Origin: Shimwellia blattae DSM 4481 = NBRC 105725
GTDB lineage: Bacteria > Pseudomonadota > Gammaproteobacteria > Enterobacterales > Enterobacteriaceae
Direction of reading: 5' to 3'
Length of the DNA: 64,000 nt
Assembly: GCF_000262305.1 (NCBI RefSeq)
Contig: NC_017910.1
Location: 3,906,001 to 3,970,000, forward strand
Every line of letters begins with the position of its first letter. Position 1 is the stretch's first letter. Below the pieces are notes generated by a model that worked only from the letters and a program-made list of their open reading frames with translations, did not search any database and was not told the origin of the DNA. A program made the translations under genes and the position numbers. Positions 1-8,737 of this stretch are shown here, one piece after another.

Positions 1-1881
1 GTGGTAGGCTTCTTTGCCGTACAGACGGCGGGTTTCCGCATAGGTGATGGTCAGTTTCTGCATGGCGCGGGTGATCCCCACATAAGCCAGGCGGCGCTCT
101 TCTTCAAGGCGTCCGCCCTCTTCCAGCGACATCTGGCTGGGGAACATGCCCTCTTCCACGCCCACCATAAAGACCTGGGGGAACTCCAGCCCTTTGGCCG
201 AGTGGAGCGTCATCAGCTGTACCGCATCCTGCCAGGTGTCGGCCTGGCCTTCACCGGCCTCCAGCGCCGCGTGTGATAAAAACGCCTGGAGCGGCATTAA
301 GTCTTCGTCTTCATCCTGGTAGCTGAACTGGCGGGTGGCGGTGACCAGCTCTTCAAGGTTTTCGATGCGCGTCTGGCCCTTTTCGCCCTTTTCCTGCTCG
401 TACATCAGCTTCAGCCCCGAGTCATGGATAACCCGGTCAGTCTGCACATGCAGCGGCATGTCGGCGGTTTCCCGGGCCAGCGCTTCAATAAGCTCCATAA
501 AGCGCTGCAGGGCACCGGCGGCACGGCCTGCCAGGGCCTTTTCCTGCAGAAGGGCACGACACGCCTGCCACAGGGTTAACTGGCGGTCCCGGGAGGTCTG
601 GCGCACCACATCAAGGGTGCGATCGCCAATGCCCCGGGTGGGCGTATTGACCACGCGCTCAAAGGCCGCGTCGTCGTTACGGTTGGCAATCAGGCGCAGA
701 TACGAGAGCGCGTCCTTGATTTCCTGGCGTTCGAAGAAGCGCATACCGCCATAGATACGGTACGGCATGCTGGCCTGCAGCAGCGCCTCTTCCAGTACCC
801 GGGACTGGGCGTTACTGCGGTACAGAATGGCGCAGTGCTCCAGGGCGCCGCCGCTCTCCTGCCAGGTTTTGATCCGGTTGACCACAAAGCGCGCTTCGTC
901 CAGCTCATTGAACGCGCAATACACAGAGATAGGCTCGCCGTCGCCGCCGTCGGTCCACAGCTCTTTGCCCAGCCGCCCGTTGTTATTGGCTATCAGGGCG
1001 TTAGCCGCGCTGAGAATGGTGTTGGTTGAGCGGTAGTTTTGCTCCAGGCGGATCGTCTGCGCCCCGGGGAAGTCCTTCAGAAAGCGCTGGATGTTCTCCA
1101 CCTGGGCACCGCGCCAGCCGTAGATGGACTGGTCGTCGTCGCCCACTATCATCACTTTGCCGGTATCACCGGCCAGCAGGCGGATCCAGGCGTACTGAAT
1201 ACTGTTGGTGTCCTGGAATTCATCCACCAGGATATTGGTAAAGCGCTCGCGGTAGTGGTTAAGAATATGCGGCTTGTTGAGCCACAGTTCGTGGGCGCGC
1301 AGCAGCAGCTCGGCGAAGTCTACCAGACCGGCGCGGTCACAGGCTTCCTGATACGCCTGATACACCTTCTGCCAGGTTTGCTCTACCGGGTTCCCGTAGC
1401 TCTCAATATGGTGCGGGCGCAGCCCTTCATCTTTTTTGCCGTTGATAAACCACATGGCCTGGCGGGCGGGCCACTGTTTTTCATCCAGATTCATCGCTTT
1501 GATGAGCCGCTTTAACAGGCGCATCTGATCTTCGCTGTCGAGGATCTGGAAATCCTGGGGGAGGTTTGCATCCATATGGTGGGCGCGCAGCAGGCGGTGC
1601 GCCAGGCCGTGGAAGGTGCCGACCCACATTCCCCCCTGGGTGGTGCCCATCAGCTCGCCAATGCGGTGGCGCATTTCTGCCGCCGCCTTGTTGGTGAAGG
1701 TGACCGCCATAACCGAGTACGGGGAGCAGTTCTCAACCGAGATAAGCCAGGCGATCCGGTGCACCAGCACCCGGGTTTTACCGCTGCCGGCACCGGCCAG
1801 CACCAGCATATTGCTGCGGGGTGCAGCCACCGCCTCGCGCTGTTTGTCATTCAGGCTATCAAGCAGATAAGAAACGTCCAT
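1..1881 (-). CDS. uvrD: DNA helicase II UvrD (3' end cut by the window)
   Basis: ATP-dependent 3'-5' superfamily 1A helicase that unwinds DNA in nucleotide excision repair and mismatch repair. The visible 627 residues begin MDVSYLLDSL and carry Walker A GAGSGKT (K35), the TFTNKAA segment, Walker B VDEFQDTN, GDDDQSIYGWRGA, QNYRS and the late helicase motifs LMTLHSAKGLEFPQVF and VGITRA. About 90 C-terminal residues of the usual 720 lie beyond position 1. A LexA-box match sits just upstream of the ATG, as expected for this SOS gene. The rep helicase at 33566-35587 is its paralogue in this window. Identification is firm; only the C terminus is unseen. Confidence 0.97.
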   Translation of the reverse strand, partial: MDVSYLLDSLNDKQREAVAAPRSNMLVLAGAGSGKTRVLVHRIAWLISVENCSPYSVMAVTFTNKAAAEMRHRIGELMGTTQGGMWVGTFHGLAHRLLRAHHMDANLPQDFQILDSEDQMRLLKRLIKAMNLDEKQWPARQAMWFINGKKDEGLRPHHIESYGNPVEQTWQKVYQAYQEACDRAGLVDFAELLLRAHELWLNKPHILNHYRERFTNILVDEFQDTNSIQYAWIRLLAGDTGKVMIVGDDDQSIYGWRGAQVENIQRFLKDFPGAQTIRLEQNYRSTNTILSAANALIANNNGRLGKELWTDGGDGEPISVYCAFNELDEARFVVNRIKTWQESGGALEHCAILYRSNAQSRVLEEALLQASMPYRIYGGMRFFERQEIKDALSYLRLIANRNDDAAFERVVNTPTRGIGDRTLDVVRQTSRDRQLTLWQACRALLQEKALAGRAAGALQRFMELIEALARETADMPLHVQTDRVIHDSGLKLMYEQEKGEKGQTRIENLEELVTATRQFSYQDEDEDLMPLQAFLSHAALEAGEGQADTWQDAVQLMTLHSAKGLEFPQVFMVGVEEGMFPSQMSLEEGGRLEEERRLAYVGITRAMQKLTITYAETRRLYGKEAYH

Positions 1882-1918
1882 TGGCACCGCCCCATGTGGT
1901 GAAGAGGGGCAGATACCC

Positions 1919-1934
1919 CTGGAATTATATACAG
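1919..1934 (-). promoter_or_regulatory. LexA (SOS) box of uvrD
   Basis: Read on the minus strand the site is CTGTATATAATTCCAG, which fits CTG-N10-CAG with an AT-rich centre and closely resembles the E. coli uvrD box as I remember it. It lies 38 bases before the uvrD start codon, where LexA would block the promoter. Function is inferred from motif and position. Confidence 0.8.
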
Positions 1935-1946
1935 AACTGGTGAGAA

Positions 1947-2663
1947 TTATATCAGTGCGCTAAGGGATGCCAAGGCAGAAATTTCCAGGTGGGGTAGCAG
2001 ACGGCTGTCGCTGACGTGCATTAAATCCTCACCGCGCAGGTTGATCCAGCAGGCCTGCAGGCCGCTGCGCACTGCGCCCGCCACGTCGGTTGTCAGATCG
2101 TCCCCCACATGCAGGATCTCCGCCGCCGTCACCCCCAGCCGCTTAGCCGCCAGCCGGTACATATCGCCTGCGGGTTTGGCGCGCCCGTCAGGCCCGGCGC
2201 GCAGCACAAACTCAAAGTAGCCGCTCAGGCCGAACTTCTCCGGCTCCGCGTTACCGTTGGTAATCGCCACCAGCGGCCATTTTTGCCCCAGCGCCTTCAG
2301 GGTGCGGTGGGTCTCTTGTGGCACCTCAATCCGGCTGCGCCAGCGGGCGAATTCCGCCATCGCCAGCCCGGCGCCGTGCCGGGCTTTTTCCGGCGTTTCC
2401 CCCACGCCCAGTAGCGCCTGCTCAATGGTCCGGCGGCGCCATTCTGTCACGTCGTGGTAGATTTCCGGCTCCGCCTGGCGCAGTGCCTGGCGCAGGTGTA
2501 AAAAGTCTTCCGGCTGCAGGGTGCGAAACCGCGGGTGGTACTCCTGCAAAAAGCGCAGCGATTCCTGCTCGGTACGCAGGATCACCGGGCGGTTGTCATA
2601 CAGTGTATCGTCCAGGTCAAACGTGAGTGCCGCAACCGGCCCCAGCGGGCGATAAAAACGCAT
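1947..2663 (-). CDS. yigB: HAD-family phosphatase YigB (flavin-pathway/FMN phosphatase)
   Basis: Haloacid dehalogenase superfamily hydrolase of 238 residues, matching E. coli YigB, which dephosphorylates 5-amino-6-(5-phosphoribitylamino)uracil and FMN. Motif I is FDLDDT (nucleophile D16, general acid D18), motif II is AITNGN, and motif IV is HVGDDLTTDV. The large insertion between motifs I and II is the helical C1 cap. The start codon overlaps the xerC stop by one base (TAATG), so it is the last gene of the yifL-dapF-yigA-xerC-yigB unit and is probably translationally coupled. The exact physiological substrate is known from the family, not from this sequence. Confidence 0.93.
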   Translation of the reverse strand: MRFYRPLGPVAALTFDLDDTLYDNRPVILRTEQESLRFLQEYHPRFRTLQPEDFLHLRQALRQAEPEIYHDVTEWRRRTIEQALLGVGETPEKARHGAGLAMAEFARWRSRIEVPQETHRTLKALGQKWPLVAITNGNAEPEKFGLSGYFEFVLRAGPDGRAKPAGDMYRLAAKRLGVTAAEILHVGDDLTTDVAGAVRSGLQACWINLRGEDLMHVSDSRLLPHLEISALASLSALI

Positions 2664-3568
2664 TACGATTTCCCCCGTTTAGCGCGCGGGTGCGCCGCAT
2701 CGTAAACCGATGCCAGGTGTTGAAAGTCCAGATGGGTATAGATCTGGGTCGTTGAAAGGTTGGCGTGGCCCAGCAGCTCCTGAACACCGCGCAAATCACC
2801 GCTGGACTCCAGCATATGGGTGGCAAACGAGTGGCGCAGCTTATGCGGGTGCACATGGCTGCTCAGCCCCTGTTTAACCCCCCACTCGGCAAAACGCTTT
2901 TGCACATTGCGCGGGGAGATGCGCCGCCCCAGTTTTGAGACAAACACCGCGTCATCTTCGGGGCCGAAGAGTTCACGCAGATCAAACCAGTGCTCCAGCC
3001 AGCTTACCGCGCTGCGGCCGATGGGCAGGCGGCGCTCTTTGCTGCCTTTCCCCATAACCCACACTTCGCCACTGGCCAGATCCAGGTGTTTGCAGTCCAT
3101 ATTGACCAGCTCAGACAAACGCAGCCCGGCCCCGTACATCACCTCAAGCATGGCCCGGTCACGTACCGCCAGCGGATCGTTAATATCGATATCCAGCAGC
3201 TGGTTAATGTCGTCTACTTCAATGTTTTTCGGCAGGTGGCGCGGTGCCCGGGGGGTGGTTATCCCTTTTGCCGGGTTCGCCTGCAGCTCTCCCTGGCTTA
3301 TCAGCCAGTCAAAAAAGCTGCGCAGTGCCGACAGGCGCAGCGCAAGGCTCGACGCCTGTAGCCCGGCCCGGCGGCTGCGCACCACCAGATTGCGCACCAT
3401 CGCCGCGTCACACCCGGCCCAGTGCTGTAACCCCGCGGCGCTCGCCAGCACAATCAGCGCATCAAGCTGACGCCGGTAGTTCACCAGAGTTACAGGACTG
3501 AGCTGGCGCTCAACCCGGAGGTAGCGCAGAAAGCGTTCTGTCGCATCCTGCAATTCAGTGGGGATCAT
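2663..3568 (-). CDS. xerC: Site-specific tyrosine recombinase XerC
   Basis: Works with XerD at the dif site to resolve chromosome dimers at the division septum. The protein has 301 residues: an N-terminal SAM-like core-binding domain (about 10-95) and a C-terminal catalytic domain. The full catalytic set is visible: R150 (GAGLRLSEL), K174 (GKGSKERR), H242 and R245 (HPHKLRHSFATH), H268 (LLGHANL) and nucleophile Y277 (TQIYTHLDF). The start overlaps the yigA stop by four bases (ATGA). It is a housekeeping gene, not a mobile-element integrase: the neighbours are those of E. coli xerC and no attachment site or phage gene is nearby. Confidence 0.97.
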   Translation of the reverse strand: MIPTELQDATERFLRYLRVERQLSPVTLVNYRRQLDALIVLASAAGLQHWAGCDAAMVRNLVVRSRRAGLQASSLALRLSALRSFFDWLISQGELQANPAKGITTPRAPRHLPKNIEVDDINQLLDIDINDPLAVRDRAMLEVMYGAGLRLSELVNMDCKHLDLASGEVWVMGKGSKERRLPIGRSAVSWLEHWFDLRELFGPEDDAVFVSKLGRRISPRNVQKRFAEWGVKQGLSSHVHPHKLRHSFATHMLESSGDLRGVQELLGHANLSTTQIYTHLDFQHLASVYDAAHPRAKRGKS

Positions 3569-4269
3569 ACGCGTTCGATCCAGCGTTCAATCAGCCCCGG
3601 CAGCATCAGCGCCAGCTCCTGTAAAAACTGGGTGCCCTGCCCGGCCTGATAATGCTGAGGGTCGCGGCTGCTGAAGATCAGCACCCCGTCGTTACCGTCC
3701 TGGCCCAGCAGCGACATCGCCACGCTGCCGATAGCCTTGCCCTGGGGCAGCATGGTCAGCAGTTCCGGGCCGTGTAGCGGGCCCAGGTAGTGCTGGCCAT
3801 CGCCAAAGCGCTGAATGCGCAGCGGCTCAAAAGCCTGATGGGTAAGCCCAAGGTGGGTGAAGTCAGAAGGGGCGCCAATGCGCCAGCGATCGGGGAATAA
3901 GCGGATATTGGCACCGGCCAGCCCCAGCTCCCTCGCCCAGCGGTGAAGCCGGTTAAGCATGTCCTGCAGGCTGTCTGCCGCGACCAGCACATTCTGCAGG
4001 CGCAGCAGGCTGTAAAACAGCCCTTCGTTTTCCCGGGCCTGCTCCAGCAGCAGCCCGATATCCTCTTCCAGGTGGCCTATCCGGTCACGCTGGCGGGCCA
4101 TGTGCCACTCCACCAGCGAGACGGTGCCACGCACCGGATGCGGAACCCGCAGTTGTTCCACCAGACGGGCATTACGAATAAAAAAGTCCGGGTGCTGGCT
4201 CAGATAGTCACAGACCTCACGATCCGTGAGCAGTTCTGGCTGTTCCTGAGTTTCTCCGGCATTGCTCAT
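3565..4269 (-). CDS. yigA: DUF484 family protein YigA
   Basis: A 234-residue member of the DUF484 family, of unknown biochemical role, always found between dapF and xerC in enterobacteria. The N-terminal half contains HPDFFIRNARLVEQL followed by a likely coiled-coil helix (about residues 55-90, DRIGHLEEDIGLLLEQA); the C-terminal half looks like a GAF-type sensory fold (DGNDGVLIFSSRDPQHY). No catalytic motif can be seen. It overlaps dapF upstream and xerC downstream by four bases each, so it is translated as part of that operon. Function is not assigned. Confidence 0.9.
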   Translation of the reverse strand: MSNAGETQEQPELLTDREVCDYLSQHPDFFIRNARLVEQLRVPHPVRGTVSLVEWHMARQRDRIGHLEEDIGLLLEQARENEGLFYSLLRLQNVLVAADSLQDMLNRLHRWARELGLAGANIRLFPDRWRIGAPSDFTHLGLTHQAFEPLRIQRFGDGQHYLGPLHGPELLTMLPQGKAIGSVAMSLLGQDGNDGVLIFSSRDPQHYQAGQGTQFLQELALMLPGLIERWIERV

Positions 4270-5090
4270 AAGTGAATGAATCCATCATAGACGTGGGTGG
4301 CAGGCCCGGTCATAAACAGCGGATTCCCGGGCCCCTTCCAGGCAATATCCAGGCGCCCGCCGGGTAAGTCGACACGCACGCGCCCGGCCAGCAGCCCCTG
4401 CTGAATACCGACCGCCACAGCACCACAGGCACCGCTGCCGCAGGCCTGGGTCTCACCGGCACCGCGTTCAAAGACACGCAGGCGAATGTATTCCCGGTCG
4501 ACCACCTGCATAAAGCCGATATTGGCCCGCTCCGGGAAGCGCTCGTGGCTTTCCATGACCGGCCCCAGGGTTTCCACAGCGGCGGTGTCCACGTTGTCGA
4601 CCTGAATCACGCAGTGTGGGTTCCCCATAGAGACCACACCGCACAATACTGTCTGCTCCGCCGCGCGCATAATATAAGTTTTTTCCGCTTTGTTGGCCCG
4701 AAACGGGATCTGGGACGGTTCAAAGCGCGGCTCGCCCATGTTCACAGTGACCAGTTCATCTTCCGATACACTCAGCACCATCCGGCCATTGGCGGTACTG
4801 ACCCGGATATCCCGTTTATTGGTCAGCCCTTTGAGGCGCACAAAACGGGCAAAACAGCGGGCGCCGTTACCGCACTGGGAGACTTCGCTCCCGTCCGCAT
4901 TGAAGATCCGGTAGTGAAAATCCAGATCCGGATCGTAAGGCGGCTCGACGATCAGCAGCTGATCAAACCCCACCCCGAGGTGGCGATCGGACAGTTTGCG
5001 GATAAGCTCCGGCGAAAAATAGACGTTCTGCGTTACCGCATCAACGACCATAAAATCATTACCAAGACCATGCATTTTAGAGAACTGCAT
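4266..5090 (-). CDS. dapF: Diaminopimelate epimerase
   Basis: Converts LL- to meso-diaminopimelate in lysine and peptidoglycan synthesis, using two cysteines without a cofactor. The 274-residue reading starts MQFSKMHGLGNDF; an ATG eight codons further upstream in frame is rejected because GGAG lies six bases before this ATG and the length then equals the E. coli protein. The acid/base cysteines are C73 (SQCGNGARC) and C217 (TQACGSGAC). The 3' end overlaps yigA by four bases; yifL lies just upstream on the same strand. Confidence 0.97.
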   Translation of the reverse strand: MQFSKMHGLGNDFMVVDAVTQNVYFSPELIRKLSDRHLGVGFDQLLIVEPPYDPDLDFHYRIFNADGSEVSQCGNGARCFARFVRLKGLTNKRDIRVSTANGRMVLSVSEDELVTVNMGEPRFEPSQIPFRANKAEKTYIMRAAEQTVLCGVVSMGNPHCVIQVDNVDTAAVETLGPVMESHERFPERANIGFMQVVDREYIRLRVFERGAGETQACGSGACGAVAVGIQQGLLAGRVRVDLPGGRLDIAWKGPGNPLFMTGPATHVYDGFIHL

Positions 5091-5127
5091 TTTTTGCTCC
5101 GTCACTGCGGCCATGAACGATGCGCTA

Positions 5128-5334
5128 TTAGTAATTTACCTGGGTCGGACCGGCAGAGACGGCGCGATCGTTACGTGTTGGCTCATCCGGGCGCACGGTT
5201 TGCGTCTGGGTCTGGGTGGGTCGTGCGACCGGTTTACCGTCTTCCGGCGGGAAATAAAGCGGCCCTTTCAGACCACAACCGGAGAGGTTAAACAAAACCA
5301 GCACTACCGCCAGCGTTCTCAACGTATTCTTCAT
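5128..5334 (-). CDS. yifL: Small lipoprotein YifL
   Basis: A 68-residue lipoprotein of unknown function (LptM-type small lipoprotein family). I place the start at MKNTLRTLAV, which gives a basic n-region, a hydrophobic stretch and a lipobox LSGC with the lipidated cysteine near residue 20. The frame stays open 19 codons further up, but that would put a hydrophilic extension before the signal peptide. After the cysteine come GLKGPLYFPPEDGK and a low-complexity TQTQTQ/Pro tail ending GPTQVNY, as in E. coli YifL. It is the first gene of the dapF operon and diverges from cyaY. Confidence 0.88.
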   Translation of the reverse strand: MKNTLRTLAVVLVLFNLSGCGLKGPLYFPPEDGKPVARPTQTQTQTVRPDEPTRNDRAVSAGPTQVNY

Positions 5335-5568
5335 GCCTGCTCGCTTGTTATTTTTTCTGGTGGCTATTAATCCCGGGCTCAGTGGCCGCACTCATGAGCG
5401 CCACTGAGGTGATGGCTATATCATCGCAGGTGATCCCTGAAAAGCAATACTTCGATGCAGCAAACACCTGGATATTCCCGGGCCGGGTGGTTTCTTCGCA
5501 CCCGATACCATTCCTATTCCCCGGCGCAGCTTTTATACTGCGGCGATACCCTTCAACAGGAAATGACC

Positions 5569-5889
5569 ATGAACGACAGTGAATTTCATCGTCTGGCTGA
5601 CGAGCTGTGGCTGACTATCGAAGAAACCCTCGATAATTATGACGGCGATAGCGACATTGATTGTGAAATTAATGGCGGCGTGCTGACGCTGAGCTTTGAA
5701 AACGGCAGCAAAATTATCATTAACCGCCAGGAGCCGCTGCACCAGGTGTGGCTGGCGACCAGAAATGGCGGCTACCACTTCGACCTCAAAGGGGACGAGT
5801 GGGTGTGCGATCGCAGCGGCGAGACCTTCTGGCACCTGCTGGAAGAGGCATGCAGCGCTCAGTCAGGTGAGAAGGTCAGCTTCCGGTAA
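5569..5889 (+). CDS. cyaY: Frataxin homologue CyaY
   Basis: Bacterial frataxin, an iron-binding regulator of the IscS/IscU iron-sulfur cluster machinery. It has 106 residues and starts MNDSEFHRLADELW. The first helix and following strand are rich in acidic residues (EETLDNYDGDSDIDCEINGG), the iron- and IscS-contact surface, followed by the beta-sheet with NRQEPLHQVWLA and FDLKGDEWVC. AGGA lies seven bases before this ATG; another ATG two codons upstream lies almost on top of the ribosome site and is rejected. It converges on cyaA with only five bases between the stop codons. Confidence 0.95.
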   Translation: MNDSEFHRLADELWLTIEETLDNYDGDSDIDCEINGGVLTLSFENGSKIIINRQEPLHQVWLATRNGGYHFDLKGDEWVCDRSGETFWHLLEEACSAQSGEKVSFR

Positions 5890-5894
5890 GTGCC

Positions 5895-8453
5895 TTACTG
5901 ATACTGCTGTAGTAAGGGGGCAACCTCGCCGCCGCCGGTGCCCGCCGCGGCGGTGACCCGGCCAGGCTGGCTGCGGAACGGGATAACCTGGCTGTGGCCG
6001 TCGACGTTAACAATCTGGTAGAACTGCGGCAGGTTGAAGTTGATAAAGCTGGAGCCGTAGGTAAAGCGGTCGTGTGACGAGGAGTAGAAACGACACACAT
6101 CGCGCACCAGATCTTCCACGCTGCCTTCGCAGTGGTGGTAAATCTCCGCCCGGTTGCTCTCATCCAGAATATAGATATTAAAGCCCTGATCGTCGGGGCT
6201 TTCTTCAAAGAAGAACTGGATAATCCCTTCGCTGGCAAAACCATCGACCACGGCCGGTAGCTGGATATGGTGGGTTTCTACCTGTACCGAGAGGCCATGC
6301 AGTTTGTTGTTGGAAATCGCGCCATAGAACTCCACCGCGTTTTCCAGCTTCTGGACCGAGACATTCAGCCGCTCAAAGAACAGCCCCCAGGTCTGCCCGG
6401 CAATACGCAGAGCTTTAAAGCGCCCCGGCTCCTGGCGAGTGCTGGAGGAGCAGGTCAGGCGCAGGTCAATACACTCAGAGACCAGCTGCTGCACCCGGGT
6501 ACGGATAAGCCCGCGCAGGTGCTGGCTGTAACAGAACACTTCAACGCTGTCCGGCGGGGCCGCATCCTGGTGCATCTTACCGAGGATGGTCTTCAGGGCT
6601 TCGATCATCGCCTGCTCGCCGTTAAAGTGCAGGGTACGCACCTCATTCCACGAGTTGCGATACAGCAGATCCACACTGCCCACCAGGCACTGCTGATCTT
6701 CGCCAAAGCTGAACACATCCAGCTTGCGGAAATCAAAATGGACCACCCGATCGCGAAATGCCGCTGTCGGGTCATATTCCAGGTTAACAATCAGCGCCAG
6801 ATGGCGGATCTCACAAGGGCTGTAGAGCGCTTTCGGGGTCGGCGCCGGTAAACGCAGCGGGAAGTGGCTTGAGACGTCAGACACCATCTCCTGCAGCTTG
6901 GCTAAATCGACAATGCCATTGCCTTTGATATACAACCGGGTACGGGAGGTGAGCAGGCCATTAAACCACGCCCAGGCCACCAGTTTATTCAGGTAGCGGT
7001 TATATTCCAGCGGCTGCTGGCTGACAATGGAGTTCATGTCCGGCGAGCGGTTATACAGATACCACCCGGTACGGTTCGCCCGGCCCGGAGGCACATGGAT
7101 AAAGGTCAAATCCGGCTCGGAAAGATCTGGCGAAATCTGCGGGTTAACGAGAGTCACCTTACCGGGCAGGGCTTCAAACGCCGCATACAGTTTACGGGTC
7201 AGCACGCCGATGTCCTGAGGACTTGCGCTGACACTCAGATTATTGCGCCGCGCAAAACGGATCAGGTTACGGTAGCTCTGCATCATGGCGTCGAGCAGTT
7301 CGTTATGCGCGTCGCGAACTTCTTTAATTTTCCAGTTGGCGCGGTTATCCAGCATCGCCAGGCGCTGCTCATCCCAGCCCCACTCTTTGACCAGCTGGCT
7401 CAGTATTTCACGCCGCCAGCCGACACAGGCGCGTTCGCGGGATAACTTTTCACACACTTTGAGGTAGAAACAGCGGCGAATCAGATCAAGGCGCGCGTCG
7501 TCTTTCACTTCCACCAGGTAGCGGGTTACCCGGCCCAGCATCATGCAGTAAGGGTCAAGACCGTAAGAGACTATCTCGCCGTCATGCAGGTGCTGTTTGA
7601 TCTCTTTGGCCAGCAGTTGCGTATTGGGGTATTCCCAGGAGTAGGCTTCCAGCAGCAGGGTTTTGAGCACCGCCTTATAGGGGGAGTCGATACTCTTATA
7701 CAGCTGCCACAGGCTGGCACCGAAGTACTCTTCGGCAGACAGGGAGCTAAGCCCCCCCAGGTCCAGCCACTCGTTGGGAGTCAGCACGCCCTGGGCATAC
7801 AGGCTCATCACGTAATCGTCGTAGTGGTCTTCTTCCTGGCCCGGCACCATATTCCACAGAATACGTTTCCCGGCCAGGCGTACCGCGGTGCGGTAGAACT
7901 CATCCAGCAGCAGGATATGCTGGGTTGAGCCGCAATCCTCTCCCCCCAGGCTGCCGCTCTCGTTACGGCGAAAACGGTTTTCGTCTATCAGGAAGAAGCT
8001 GACCTCCACCCCCAGCGAGGCGGCCCAGCTCTCCAGCAGGCTGCATTTACGCTGCAGCAGCTGGCGCTCATCCGCATCCAGCCAGGCCTGGTGGCACACC
8101 CAGATATCCAGATCCGACGAGCAGCTTTGCCCCACTGAGGAGGTGCTGCCCATGGTATAGACACCGGTGATGGGTAACTCACCGGACAGCGTAGCCTGAG
8201 GCGGCATGCCGCGGGTCAGCTCCAGCTCATCGAGATAGTGACGCTGGGTCTCATCCGGCGTGTAAAGGCAGATGCCATGGGGAACGTTACCATCAATATA
8301 GCCCGGCATCAGCGGATGATGATAATGCAGAAGTGTAGGCAGCAGACTGTAAACCTGTTGGAAAGCAGGCCCCATAGCAGCCAGTGCGCGATCGACACGC
8401 AGTTGGTTGATGGCATCCAGTCTCTGTTTCAGAGTCTCAATATAGAGGTACAA
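5895..8453 (-). CDS. cyaA: Class I adenylate cyclase
   Basis: Makes cAMP, the CRP effector for catabolite control; activity is stimulated by phosphorylated EIIA-Glc. The 852-residue protein is nearly colinear with E. coli CyaA (848). The N-terminal catalytic half includes GSTSSVGQSCSSDLDIWVCH with the nucleotidyltransferase GS and DxD residues. The C-terminal half is the regulatory domain. It starts with TTG, as E. coli cyaA does, which keeps expression low. Differences are a three-residue insertion in RLTCSSSTRQ and a Gly/Ala-rich tail before LLQQYQ. A CRP-site match lies upstream. Confidence 0.97.
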   Translation of the reverse strand: MYLYIETLKQRLDAINQLRVDRALAAMGPAFQQVYSLLPTLLHYHHPLMPGYIDGNVPHGICLYTPDETQRHYLDELELTRGMPPQATLSGELPITGVYTMGSTSSVGQSCSSDLDIWVCHQAWLDADERQLLQRKCSLLESWAASLGVEVSFFLIDENRFRRNESGSLGGEDCGSTQHILLLDEFYRTAVRLAGKRILWNMVPGQEEDHYDDYVMSLYAQGVLTPNEWLDLGGLSSLSAEEYFGASLWQLYKSIDSPYKAVLKTLLLEAYSWEYPNTQLLAKEIKQHLHDGEIVSYGLDPYCMMLGRVTRYLVEVKDDARLDLIRRCFYLKVCEKLSRERACVGWRREILSQLVKEWGWDEQRLAMLDNRANWKIKEVRDAHNELLDAMMQSYRNLIRFARRNNLSVSASPQDIGVLTRKLYAAFEALPGKVTLVNPQISPDLSEPDLTFIHVPPGRANRTGWYLYNRSPDMNSIVSQQPLEYNRYLNKLVAWAWFNGLLTSRTRLYIKGNGIVDLAKLQEMVSDVSSHFPLRLPAPTPKALYSPCEIRHLALIVNLEYDPTAAFRDRVVHFDFRKLDVFSFGEDQQCLVGSVDLLYRNSWNEVRTLHFNGEQAMIEALKTILGKMHQDAAPPDSVEVFCYSQHLRGLIRTRVQQLVSECIDLRLTCSSSTRQEPGRFKALRIAGQTWGLFFERLNVSVQKLENAVEFYGAISNNKLHGLSVQVETHHIQLPAVVDGFASEGIIQFFFEESPDDQGFNIYILDESNRAEIYHHCEGSVEDLVRDVCRFYSSSHDRFTYGSSFINFNLPQFYQIVNVDGHSQVIPFRSQPGRVTAAAGTGGGEVAPLLQQYQ

Positions 8454-8551
8454 GACGTATCGCCTGATGGTTTCAGTATTTCTCAGAAGTAACCCGTTTC
8501 CCTATATCTACCGTTGTGGTTGTGATAAGTCAGGTAGACAACTGCTGGAAA

Positions 8552-8567
8552 CGTGATCAATTTAACA
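8552..8567 (-). promoter_or_regulatory. CRP-cAMP site of the cyaA promoter
   Basis: On the minus strand the site reads TGTTAAATTGATCACG, compared with the consensus TGTGA-N6-TCACA. It agrees with the CRP site at E. coli cyaA P2 as I remember it, through which cAMP-CRP represses cyaA. It lies about 100 bases before the TTG start. The 284-base gap between cyaA and hemC must also hold the divergent hemC promoter, which I could not place. Confidence 0.75.
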
Positions 8568-8737
8568 CCTTGCCTGTTGACCGTAAAGAAAGATACGTTA
8601 CAAAGTCAATCCGGCGCAGATTTATACCGCCAGGTCATCGTGCGCGCCTCCCCATTTCACCGGCAAAAACAGGTACATTAAGCCTTTCATCAGCAATGAT
8701 GTTAGGATGGTCAGAGAATAAATAGACGGTAACTAGC

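Noticed and set aside
2663..3568. XerC as a prophage or island integrase
   Set aside because: The dapF-yigA-xerC-yigB context is that of the housekeeping gene and no att site or cargo is near.
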